Positions 5,491 to 13,119 of a DNA stretch of 14,391 nt are shown here, piece by piece. This stretch comes from Alphaproteobacteria bacterium (GTDB taxonomy: Bacteria; Pseudomonadota; Alphaproteobacteria; UBA9219): positions 1-14,391 of the forward strand of contig JAGWKW010000010.1 of NCBI GenBank assembly GCA_028865155.1. Reading direction: 5' to 3'. The notes beneath the pieces were generated by a model that ran no database searches, had not been told where the DNA came from, and was given only the letters and a program-made list of their open reading frames with translations. Each line of letters opens with the position of its first letter. The stretch's first letter is position 1. The position numbers and the translations under genes are program-made.

Positions 5491-5807
5491 CTGCACTTAA
5501 AACCTATACGGCGCAGCAGGTTCGCGATCTGCTGAAGCAAGACGTCATCGTCCTTGTCGATGTGCGCGAACCCGACGAACATGCCTGCGAATGCATCGAA
5601 GGCGCGGTTCTATGCCCGCTTTCGACTTTCGATCCGGCAAAACTTCCGCCTGCCGGCGACAAGGAAATCGTCCTTCATTGCGCGGGCGGCGTGCGTTCGG
5701 CCAAGGCCTTGGCCTGTTGCCTCGGCGAAGGCAAAGGCGCCACGGCGCATATGGAAGGCGGCATCAAAGCGTGGAAGAATGCGGGGCTGCCGACGACCAA
5801 GCCCTGA
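5487..5807 (+). CDS. single-domain rhodanese (YgaP-type sulfurtransferase)
   Basis: A 106-residue cytoplasmic rhodanese. VLVDVREPDEH (22-32) is the family's N-terminal signature, the active-site loop is HCAGGVRS with Cys65, and MEGGIKAWKNAGLP (89-102) is the C-terminal signature. The arrangement follows the rhodanese half of E. coli YgaP. It should carry sulfane sulfur as a Cys65 persulfide, taking it from polysulfide or low-molecular-weight persulfide made by SQR and passing it to a thiol acceptor. Six cysteines in 106 residues (34, 36, 43, 65, 77, 78) is unusually many; 34 and 36 sit where relatives commonly have a Gly-His or similar pair. The start overlaps the repressor's stop as ATGA and has AAGGAG six bases upstream. 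The DUF2892 partner lies in the divergent arm. Confidence 0.92.
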   Translation: MTALKTYTAQQVRDLLKQDVIVLVDVREPDEHACECIEGAVLCPLSTFDPAKLPPAGDKEIVLHCAGGVRSAKALACCLGEGKGATAHMEGGIKAWKNAGLPTTKP

Positions 5808-5822
5808 TTGAGGAGAGGAACC

Positions 5823-6821
5823 ATGCGTAAACCGATCCTGCTTGCCGGCTTGCTGATATTCGTCTCGGCCCCGGCCTTTGCCGACGCCGCGGCATTCACG
5901 GTTCGGGAAAAAACCGTGACTGACGAAAAAGCCGTTTTCGCGACGGTCGAAAGCGCGAATGTCGTGCCCGCGCGGGTGCGCATCGGCGGCACCATCGCGG
6001 CGCTCAAGGTCAGGCAGGGCGACCATGTCGAAAAAGGCGACGTCATTGCCGTTGTCGGCGACCGCAAGCTCGGCCTGCAAATCAAGGCGCAGGGCGCGCA
6101 GGTACAAGGCGCGCAGGCCGAAGTCGAAAAGGCGCGCCGCGACTTGCAGCGCGGCGAGCAGTTGATCAAGGAAGGTTTTGCAACCAAGGCACGCCTCGAT
6201 CAGCTGCGCGCGGCCTATGACGTCGCGCTCAACACCTATAAGTCGCTGACGGCGCAGCAATCGGTCACACAGCAGCAGCAAAGTGAAGGCCAGGTTCTGG
6301 CGCCGACTTCGGGCCGTGTCCTGACCGTGCCGGTCACGGCAGGAACCGTCGTCATGCCCGGCGATACGGTCGCGACTTTGGCCGAACAGAATTACATTTT
6401 GCGCCTCAGCGTACCGGAACGCCATGCCGAAACGCTCAAATCCGGCGATGTCGTGCGCGTCGACGGCAGCGAGCTCGGCGCATCCTCTCCCGGCGACGAA
6501 TATGGCAAGATCGAGCTTGTCTATCCCAAAGTAGAAAACGGGCGCGTTCAAGCCGATGCCGCAGTCAAAGGGCTTGGCGATTATTTCGTCGGCGAGCGTG
6601 TCCGCGTCTGGATCCCGGCAGGCACGCGGCAGGCGATCATCGTGCCATCTTCTTACATCCAAACGCGCGATGGCATTGATTATGCGCGCCTCAAGCTTTC
6701 CGACGGCACATCGGCGGAAATTCCGGTGCAGCGCGGCCGCGCCGCGCCGAGCGCCGACATGCCTGACGGGCTTGAAATCCTGTCCGGGCTCAGGCCCGGC
6801 GATGTCCTGGTGCCGCAATGA
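5823..6821 (+). CDS. RND efflux periplasmic adaptor subunit (HlyD/MFP family)
   Basis: The 332-residue protein joins an inner-membrane RND pump to its outer-membrane channel. A signal peptide with probable cleavage after AFA (1-20) lacks a lipobox Cys, so it is a soluble periplasmic adaptor rather than a lipoprotein. The first lipoyl half (about 50-80, GGTIAALKVRQGDHVEKGDVI) leads into a short alpha-hairpin (about 84-152, Gln/Ala-rich), then the second lipoyl half (about 158-188, APTSGRVLTVPVTAGTVVMPGD), a beta-barrel (about 190-265) and the membrane-proximal domain. There is no cysteine. The ATG at 5823 with AGGAG at 5811-5815 is preferred to an in-frame TTG at 5808, which has no ribosome site. 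It begins 15 bases after the rhodanese stop and overlaps the permease as ATGA. Confidence 0.92.
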   Translation: MRKPILLAGLLIFVSAPAFADAAAFTVREKTVTDEKAVFATVESANVVPARVRIGGTIAALKVRQGDHVEKGDVIAVVGDRKLGLQIKAQGAQVQGAQAEVEKARRDLQRGEQLIKEGFATKARLDQLRAAYDVALNTYKSLTAQQSVTQQQQSEGQVLAPTSGRVLTVPVTAGTVVMPGDTVATLAEQNYILRLSVPERHAETLKSGDVVRVDGSELGASSPGDEYGKIELVYPKVENGRVQADAAVKGLGDYFVGERVRVWIPAGTRQAIIVPSSYIQTRDGIDYARLKLSDGTSAEIPVQRGRAAPSADMPDGLEILSGLRPGDVLVPQ

Positions 6822-9800
6822 AACTCGGCCTGTCCGGCAATCTGACGCGCGCGACGATTTCGTCGCCTTTGACGCCGTTGTTTCTGCTGGCGGCGCTGAT
6901 TTTCGGCATGATCGCTTTGGCCGTCATTCCGCGCGAGGAAGAGCCGCAGATCAGCGTGCCGATGGTCGACATCATCGTCTCCGCCAACGGGCTCAAGGCG
7001 CCCGATGCCGTGCAGCTGATAACCAAGCCTTTGGAGCAAATCGTCAAAGGCATCAACGGCGTCGAGCATGTCTATAGCAGCACGCAGGACGACCGCGTTC
7101 TCGTTACCGCGCGCTTTCTGACCGGTACCAACGAGGATACGGCCATCTTGCGCGTGCAGGCAAAGCTGCGCGCCAATTATAACCGCTTGCCGCTCGGCAT
7201 CCCGCCGCCGTTCATCATCAAGCGCGGCATCAACGACGTCGCGACCGTCGTCCTGACGTTGTCGCCGAAAGCGGATGTTGCGGGCAGATGGAACGACCAG
7301 AATTTGTACGAACTCGCGCGCAAGGTGCAGTCGAGCCTCGACAAGGCCGACAATGTCGGCCTGACCTATATTTCCGGCGGCACGCCGGAAGAAATCAGCG
7401 TCGAACCCGACCCCGAAAAGCTCAATCTCTACGGCGTCACGCTCGAACAGCTTGCCGCCAAGCTCGAAGGCGCGAACCGCTCTTTCCTCGCGGGTTATGT
7501 GCGCGGCGGCGGCAAGATGCTGCAGGTCGCAGCGGGGCAGACATTGTCCGGCATTCCCGATATCGGGCTTCTGCTCGTCACGACACGCGACGGGCGCCCG
7601 GTCTATGTCCGCGACGTGGCCAAAATCATCATCGGCCCCAGCCCGGCCGAACATCATGTCTGGAACATCGTGCCGGGCGGCAAGGGCAAAGGCAAGAGCG
7701 AGGCGTGGCAGACCGTTCCCGCCGTCAGCATTGCCTTTGCCAAGCGCGCAGGCTCGAACGCAGTCGTGGTCGCGCAAGATCTTTTGCAAAGGCTCAAACT
7801 TATCGAAGGCAAGGGCAAGATTATCCCCTCCGACATCCGCGTGGACGTGACGCGCGATTACGGCAAGACCGCAAACGACAAGGCGAACGAGCTTCTGTTC
7901 CATCTCGGCCTCGCGACGATTTCCATCGTCCTTCTGATCGGCTTCGCCATCGGCAAGCGCGAAGCGATGGTTACGGCGGTCGTGATCCCGACCACGATTT
8001 TGCTGACCTTGTTCGCCGCGCATCTGATGGGTTATACGATCAACCGCGTCAGCCTGTTCGCGCTGATCTTTTCGATAGGCATTCTGGTCGACGACGCCAT
8101 CGTGGTAATCGAAAATATCGCGCGCCATTGGGGCATGAAGGACGGACGCGACCGCAAAACTGCAGCGATAGAGGCGGTCAGCGAAGTCGGCAATCCGACC
8201 ATCGTCGCGACCCTGACCGTCATCGCCGCGCTTTTGCCGATGATGTTCGTGTCGGGCATGATGGGCCCCTATATGGCGCCGATCCCGGCCAACGCGTCGT
8301 CGGCGATGCTGTTTTCCTTCTTCGTGGCGATGACCATCGCGCCGTGGCTTTTGCTGAAACTGTCGAAACGCAATGCAGGGCATGAGGGACATGAAAGCGA
8401 CGACAGGCTGGGCAAGCTCTATCGCCGTTTTGCCGAACCCGTCGTGCGGTCGCGCCGCAATGCCAAGCGTTTCCTGATTATCGTCGCGGTCGCGACGGTT
8501 CTGTCCTGCGGCCTGTTTGCCACGCGCAGCGTGACGGTCAAACTTCTGCCCTTCGACAATAAATCCGAACTCGACGTGCTTGTCGATCTGCCCGCGGGCG
8601 CAAGCCTCGAAGATACCGGGCGCGCGCTGTTTTCCGCCGCGCGCATCGTCGAAACCGTGCCCGAAGTCAAAACCATGCAGGCCTATGCCGGAACGGCGGC
8701 GCCGTTCAATTTCAACGGCCTTGTGCGGCATTACTATTTGCGCGGCTCGCCCGAGCTCGGCGAATTGCAGGTCAACCTTGCCGACAAATCCGACCGCGAC
8801 CGCACCAGCCATGAAATTGCGCTCGCGATCCGCACCAAGCTCAAAGCCCTGTCTCTGCCCACAGGCAGCGTGACCAAGGTGGTCGAAGTTCCGCCGGGCC
8901 CGCCGGTCTTGTCCACGCTGCTCGCGGAAATCTACGGCCCCGACCAGAAAACGCGCCGCGCCGTGGCTCAGGAAGTCAAAAAACTGTTCCACAAAGTGCC
9001 CTATATCGTCGACATCGACGATTCCTACGGCCATCCGCGGCCTCGTCTGCGCCTGTCGCTCGATCAGGATCAGCTCGAATATTTCGGGGTGGAGCAGAGC
9101 GATGTCTACAACACGATCAACGCGCTGTTCGGCGGCGTGCCGATAGGCTATTCGCATCGCGGCACGGATCGCGACCCGATCAAGATCGTCATGCGCCTGC
9201 CGAAATCGGAATTGTCCTGGTCGCGGCAACTGGCCTCGACGCCCGTGCCCGCCAACGCCATTCCCGGCAGCCGCAAAGTGGTCGAGCTGGGCCAGCTCGT
9301 GAACGTGAAACAAGAACAAGGCTCGCCCGTCATCTTCCGCCGCGACGGGTCCTATGCCGATATGGTCACGGCCGATCTGGCCGGAGAGTACGAAGCGCCG
9401 ATTTACGGCATGCTCGATGTGGACAAACTGATCGACCGGCACGACTGGGGCAAATTGCCCAAACCCACCGTCGAATTCCACGGCCAGCCCAGGGATCAGT
9501 CGCATCCGACCCTGCTTTGGGACGGGGAGTGGGAAGTCACCTATGTCACCTTCCGCGACATGGGCGCGGCCTTCGCCGTCGCCTTGCTCGGCATCTATGT
9601 GCTGGTCGTCGCGCAGTTCAAAAGCTTCAAACTACCGCTCGTGATCCTGACGCCTGTGCCGCTTACGCTGATCGGCATCATTTTCGGGCATCTGTTGTTC
9701 GGCGCGCCTTTCACGGCGACCTCGATGATCGGCTTCATTGCGCTGGCGGGTATCATCGTGCGTAATTCGATTTTGCTGGTTGACTTCATTCGTCACGGTG

Positions 9801-10039
9801 GCGGCAAGGGCCAGACTTTGCGCGAAATCCTGCTGACCGCAGGGGCCGTGCGTTTCCGCCCGATCCTGCTGACTGCGCTTGCCGCGATGATCGGCGCGGC
9901 GACGATCCTGTCCGACCCGATTTTTCAGGGGCTGGCGATCTCGCTTCTGTTCGGCCTCGCATCTTCGACGCTTTTGACCGTCCTCGTCATTCCCGCGATT
10001 TACGTCGTGTTCAGGGATGCCGACGCTATTCAGGAGTAA
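6818..10039 (+). CDS. RND-family efflux pump permease subunit
   Basis: A 1,073-residue, full-length RND permease: TM1 (about 18-38), a large periplasmic porter loop, TM2-TM6 (from about 360), a central cytosolic segment (about 515-550), TM7 (about 553-572), a second porter loop and TM8-TM12. The IPREEEPQISVPMVDI element after TM1 is typical of this branch. TM4 keeps the proton-relay pair Asp425-Asp426 in GILVDDAIVVIEN. In TM10 the position of AcrB Lys940 is Arg982 (VRNSILLVDF). The only Cys is Cys564 in TM7. The central loop has HEGHESDD (522-529), a mild His/acid cluster. I see no obvious CusA-type Met triad and cannot assign a substrate. Cotranscription with a BigR/SqrR-type repressor and rhodanese suggests a sulfide-linked solute, which is inference. 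Confidence 0.93.
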   Translation: MKLGLSGNLTRATISSPLTPLFLLAALIFGMIALAVIPREEEPQISVPMVDIIVSANGLKAPDAVQLITKPLEQIVKGINGVEHVYSSTQDDRVLVTARFLTGTNEDTAILRVQAKLRANYNRLPLGIPPPFIIKRGINDVATVVLTLSPKADVAGRWNDQNLYELARKVQSSLDKADNVGLTYISGGTPEEISVEPDPEKLNLYGVTLEQLAAKLEGANRSFLAGYVRGGGKMLQVAAGQTLSGIPDIGLLLVTTRDGRPVYVRDVAKIIIGPSPAEHHVWNIVPGGKGKGKSEAWQTVPAVSIAFAKRAGSNAVVVAQDLLQRLKLIEGKGKIIPSDIRVDVTRDYGKTANDKANELLFHLGLATISIVLLIGFAIGKREAMVTAVVIPTTILLTLFAAHLMGYTINRVSLFALIFSIGILVDDAIVVIENIARHWGMKDGRDRKTAAIEAVSEVGNPTIVATLTVIAALLPMMFVSGMMGPYMAPIPANASSAMLFSFFVAMTIAPWLLLKLSKRNAGHEGHESDDRLGKLYRRFAEPVVRSRRNAKRFLIIVAVATVLSCGLFATRSVTVKLLPFDNKSELDVLVDLPAGASLEDTGRALFSAARIVETVPEVKTMQAYAGTAAPFNFNGLVRHYYLRGSPELGELQVNLADKSDRDRTSHEIALAIRTKLKALSLPTGSVTKVVEVPPGPPVLSTLLAEIYGPDQKTRRAVAQEVKKLFHKVPYIVDIDDSYGHPRPRLRLSLDQDQLEYFGVEQSDVYNTINALFGGVPIGYSHRGTDRDPIKIVMRLPKSELSWSRQLASTPVPANAIPGSRKVVELGQLVNVKQEQGSPVIFRRDGSYADMVTADLAGEYEAPIYGMLDVDKLIDRHDWGKLPKPTVEFHGQPRDQSHPTLLWDGEWEVTYVTFRDMGAAFAVALLGIYVLVVAQFKSFKLPLVILTPVPLTLIGIIFGHLLFGAPFTATSMIGFIALAGIIVRNSILLVDFIRHGGGKGQTLREILLTAGAVRFRPILLTALAAMIGAATILSDPIFQGLAISLLFGLASSTLLTVLVIPAIYVVFRDADAIQE

Positions 10040-10044
10040 CACCC

Positions 10045-11418
10045 ATGAAAAGAACAACGAAAAAAACACTTCTCCTCACCGCCGCCGCTTCCGCATTCCT
10101 CCTTGCTGCTCCTGCCCATGCTGAAACGCTCACACAGGCAATGGTCAGCGCCTATCAGACCAATCCCGGCCTCGCGGCACAGCGCGCCCAGCTTCGCGCC
10201 ACCGACGAACAGGCCTCGCAGGCCGAAAGCAACTGGCGCCCGCGCGTCCGCGGCATCACCTCGATCGGCAAGCTTTATACCTATACGCCCGACAATGCGC
10301 TGCTGTCCCCGCATGGCGGGCATACGCCCAAAGCCATGGGACTCGAAATCGTACAGCCGATCTTCCGCGGTTTCCGCACCGACAGCGCGGTCGATTCCGC
10401 TGAGAAGCAAATCGACGCGTCGCGCGCGCTGCTCAAGGCGGCCGAGCAGAAATTGCTGTTCGATGTGGGCAGAACCTATCTCGACGTATTGCGCGACCAG
10501 GCCACGGTCGCGCTCTATCTTCATAATCAGGACGTCCTGACCCTGCGCCAGACGGAAACCCAGAAACGCTTCGCAATCGGCGACGCGACGCGCACCGACG
10601 TCCTTCAGGCGCAGGCGCGGCTCGACGGCGTCAAGACGGGGCTGGCCGAGGCGCAAGGCAAGCTTGAAAACGATACGGCCGCCTATGCCCGCTATGTCGG
10701 CCATGCGCCCAAGGATCTTGTCGAACCGAAGCTGGAAACGGAACCGTTCAAAACGCTCGACGAAACGGTGGATGCGGCGGTGCGCAACAATCCGGCCATC
10801 ATCGCGGGCGAAGCGGACGAAGACAAAGCCAATGCCGATATCGATCTGAGCAAAGGAACGTTATTGCCGGAAATCGACCTGGTCGGCAGCGCGACGCGCG
10901 CCTGGGATCAAAGCGACTTCATTCCGGGGCAGCAGGACAGCACGGCGGTCATGCTGCGCATGACGATCCCGCTTTACAATGCGGGCGAAGATTATTCGCG
11001 TACCCGCGAAGCGCAGCAGACCGCGACCGCGAAGCGCATGCAGCTCGACGACATCCGCCTCGCGGTGCGCCAATCGGCGGTCGGCGGCTGGAACGCGCTG
11101 CAAACGGCGCGCGCCGCCATCGCCTCCAGCAAGGCGCAGGCCGACGCCGACGCGCTGGCGCTCGAAGGCGTGAAAAAGGAAGCTTCGGCGGGTACGCGCA
11201 CCGTCCTCGACATCCTGAACGCCCAGCAGGAATTGCTCGCGGCCAAGGTCGCCTATATCCAGGCGCAGCATGACGAAGCCGTCGCGCTATTGCGCGTCCG
11301 CGCCGCTGTCGGCGATCTGACGGCCCGCGCGCTCAAACTCCCGGCCAAACTGTATGATCCGCAGAAAAACTATGACGAGGTGAAGGACAAGCTGATCGGC
11401 TTCGCCGATGCGCAATAA
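10045..11418 (+). CDS. TolC-family outer-membrane efflux channel
   Basis: The 457-residue protein has a signal peptide with cleavage expected after AHA (1-26) and the duplicated TolC plan. Each half has a conserved coiled-coil helix and a beta hairpin: ETLTQAMVSAYQTNPGL (from 27), QPIFRGFRTDSAV (about 107), FAIGDATRTDVLQAQARLDGV (about 175-197), then in the second half IPLYNAGEDYSRTREA (about 309-324) and SAGTRTVLDILNAQQELLAAK (about 379-400). No lipobox Cys and no cysteine at all. An AGGAG (10032-10036) eight bases before the ATG fixes the start; the gap to the permease stop is five bases, so it is the last gene of the transcript. Its stop is six bases from the end of the convergent glycosidase gene, and no terminator hairpin is visible. 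Confidence 0.94.
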   Translation: MKRTTKKTLLLTAAASAFLLAAPAHAETLTQAMVSAYQTNPGLAAQRAQLRATDEQASQAESNWRPRVRGITSIGKLYTYTPDNALLSPHGGHTPKAMGLEIVQPIFRGFRTDSAVDSAEKQIDASRALLKAAEQKLLFDVGRTYLDVLRDQATVALYLHNQDVLTLRQTETQKRFAIGDATRTDVLQAQARLDGVKTGLAEAQGKLENDTAAYARYVGHAPKDLVEPKLETEPFKTLDETVDAAVRNNPAIIAGEADEDKANADIDLSKGTLLPEIDLVGSATRAWDQSDFIPGQQDSTAVMLRMTIPLYNAGEDYSRTREAQQTATAKRMQLDDIRLAVRQSAVGGWNALQTARAAIASSKAQADADALALEGVKKEASAGTRTVLDILNAQQELLAAKVAYIQAQHDEAVALLRVRAAVGDLTARALKLPAKLYDPQKNYDEVKDKLIGFADAQ

Positions 11419-11424
11419 GGTGTT

Positions 11425-13044
11425 TTAAGAAAAGATTTCCGAAGGCACGGTAGTGGAATGGCGCACCGTCTTTTGCGCCCATGGCAAAGCGCGGATTTCC
11501 GTAACGGATCCGGCTTCAAGGCTTTTTAAAAGGTTATCGATCCATTGCGCCGTGGCATTTGTCCAGCCGAAACCGATGACGTTTTCCTTGTATCCGACCG
11601 AAACCAAAGCTTTGTTCGACCCGGTTTCGGCGTCGTATTTTTCGTAAATGCCCCCTTCTTCGTCATAGACTTTCTGTACGGTGTCGAGAAACTTGCGCGC
11701 GATGCGGCAGGCATCCTCTTCGAACCCGTAATTGACCAATCCTTGCACGGCGAAATAAACAAGCGGCGCCCACATATGCGGCCCGTCCCATTGGCATCCG
11801 GTTCGTTCGGGCGTCGCCATCAGGCCATGTGTGGCCTCGAACAGGCCAAGATTGCGGCGCAGCTTTTGCGCCTGTTTGCGGGTCGCAATCCCGGCGAACA
11901 AGGGATAGAAGGTGGTCAGGAACGCGAAGTCAGACTGCGCTTTTGTGCGGTGATTGTAGCTGAAGAACAGGCCTTTTTCTTCGTTCCACAGCACGGCGCG
12001 TATCCGGCGGGCCAGCGCATGATGTTCTTTCTTCCATTGGCGGCTTTTCTTCTCGTTTCCAATCTCGTGATAAAAAGATGCCAACTTGCCGAACTGAACG
12101 CATAGCAACGCGTTCAGGCAAACCGGATTCATATCCAGCGTTTCAAGCCCGAAAAAACCCATCGACATCGACGGGTCGAAGCCGGATTCGCGTACGCCGC
12201 GATCCCCGGCAAGAGCTTCTATGGTCAGAGCGTCGGCTTCCCGGTCATAGAAGCGGCGGTAAGACGCGGTCGTTTCGAGCTGTTTGAGGTAATGAAGAAC
12301 CTTGTCGTAATGGTTTTGCCCGGTTCGAACGTCGATTTCGCCCATGCGTACTTCGGGGCAGGGGCCAAGCTTGCCCATATCCGGGTGACCATAACGGAAC
12401 AGCCCCGTTTCGGGAACGAAGCGCCATGCGCGCCAGAATAAGCTTTCCGTTTCGAGCAAAGGCGTCGCGCGTTGCAGAAAGGCGCGGCGCTCGTCCGGAT
12501 CCATGGGCGCGGCGACGGCTTCAATCGACAGGCCAAGCAGGGGCGGGTTCGATCGCGACAGGTAGTATGTCCGGTTGGCATTGAGGATTTTGCCGCCGTA
12601 ATGCTCGATCTGATAGAAAAGATTTTCGATCATGCCTTTGGCGAGGCCCGTCTGCCCGTCGTCGACCAGCCCGCGAATGATCCAGTAGCTATCCCACCCA
12701 TACATTTCGTTGAAACGTCCGCCCGGGACGATGTAATCGTTGGGCAGGTACAAAAGCCCGTGCTCACTGTCCGGGATGTTCTGCGGGTTGACGGGCAAAT
12801 AGCGCACTTCGACATCGATAAGAAACGCTGCATTTGGCCGTATCTGGCGCAATTTTTCCCTGCGTTGCCGCACGCGTTGTTCGATCTTCGCCTTGTCTTC
12901 GTGCGCGGGGATGTACAGAAACGAAACGGCGCCGCTCAACGTTTTGGGGTCGGGCGCCGGGTCAAGCGGCGAACGGCGCAAAAACTCCCATCCCGACCGA
13001 ATATACGTCTTCAGGGACGGAGAAATTTTTGCCGAATGGCTCAT
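11425..13044 (-). CDS. trehalase-family glycosidase (GH37-like), cytoplasmic
   Basis: A 539-residue (alpha/alpha)6-barrel glycosidase without a signal peptide. Trehalase signature 1 is PGGRFNEMYGWDSY (107-120), signature 2 is QWDGPHMWAP (418-427), and the general acid should be Asp290 in ESGFDPS (E. coli ESGWDFS). The C-terminal GFGWTN (491-496) also fits. The GGGGEY loop that holds the catalytic base in E. coli trehalases is missing; the matching stretch reads VSVGYKEN (481-488), and Glu468 in YEKYDAETG resembles the base site of the related GH63 family. Hydrolysis of trehalose to glucose is the simplest assignment, with another alpha-glucoside or a glycosylglycerate as alternatives. The ATG at 13044 has GGAAGA upstream; an in-frame TTG precedes it by one codon. 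Confidence 0.8.
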   Translation of the reverse strand: MSHSAKISPSLKTYIRSGWEFLRRSPLDPAPDPKTLSGAVSFLYIPAHEDKAKIEQRVRQRREKLRQIRPNAAFLIDVEVRYLPVNPQNIPDSEHGLLYLPNDYIVPGGRFNEMYGWDSYWIIRGLVDDGQTGLAKGMIENLFYQIEHYGGKILNANRTYYLSRSNPPLLGLSIEAVAAPMDPDERRAFLQRATPLLETESLFWRAWRFVPETGLFRYGHPDMGKLGPCPEVRMGEIDVRTGQNHYDKVLHYLKQLETTASYRRFYDREADALTIEALAGDRGVRESGFDPSMSMGFFGLETLDMNPVCLNALLCVQFGKLASFYHEIGNEKKSRQWKKEHHALARRIRAVLWNEEKGLFFSYNHRTKAQSDFAFLTTFYPLFAGIATRKQAQKLRRNLGLFEATHGLMATPERTGCQWDGPHMWAPLVYFAVQGLVNYGFEEDACRIARKFLDTVQKVYDEEGGIYEKYDAETGSNKALVSVGYKENVIGFGWTNATAQWIDNLLKSLEAGSVTEIRALPWAQKTVRHSTTVPSEIFS

Positions 13045-13119
13045 CAAATCTTCCGTTCAAATGCCGCGCGCAACTCTTCAAGAATATCACGGAAAATATA
13101 AAGCAAATGTAAATGGCTT
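13045..13119 (-). other. 75-base gap between miaB and the glycosidase gene
   Basis: The gap is AT-rich in its miaB-proximal half. Minus-strand TTTACA and TATATT/TGATAT elements occur there, but their spacing is poor or their matches weak. No terminator hairpin with a T run follows miaB. The glycosidase may have a weak promoter here or be read through from miaB. Confidence 0.3.

Noticed and set aside
5808..5822. TTG start for the periplasmic adaptor at 5808
   Set aside because: It would consume the AGGAG site that correctly precedes the ATG at 5823 and would spoil the signal peptide with MRRGT.
5610..6818. 402-codon minus-strand frame opposite the rhodanese and adaptor genes
   Set aside because: It spans two real genes antisense, has no recognisable domain or ribosome site, and has shadow-type composition.
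6680..9505. 941-codon open frame on the minus strand
   Set aside because: It lies opposite the adaptor and RND permease, and its translation is a low-complexity mix rich in Arg, Asp, His and Gln with no domain. It is the usual antisense shadow of GC-rich codon bias.
1304..11418. PhzE-like enzyme and RND pump as one antibiotic or phenazine synthesis-export cluster
   Set aside because: They are separated by the oppositely oriented sqr operon, have different promoters, and no other biosynthetic gene is present.
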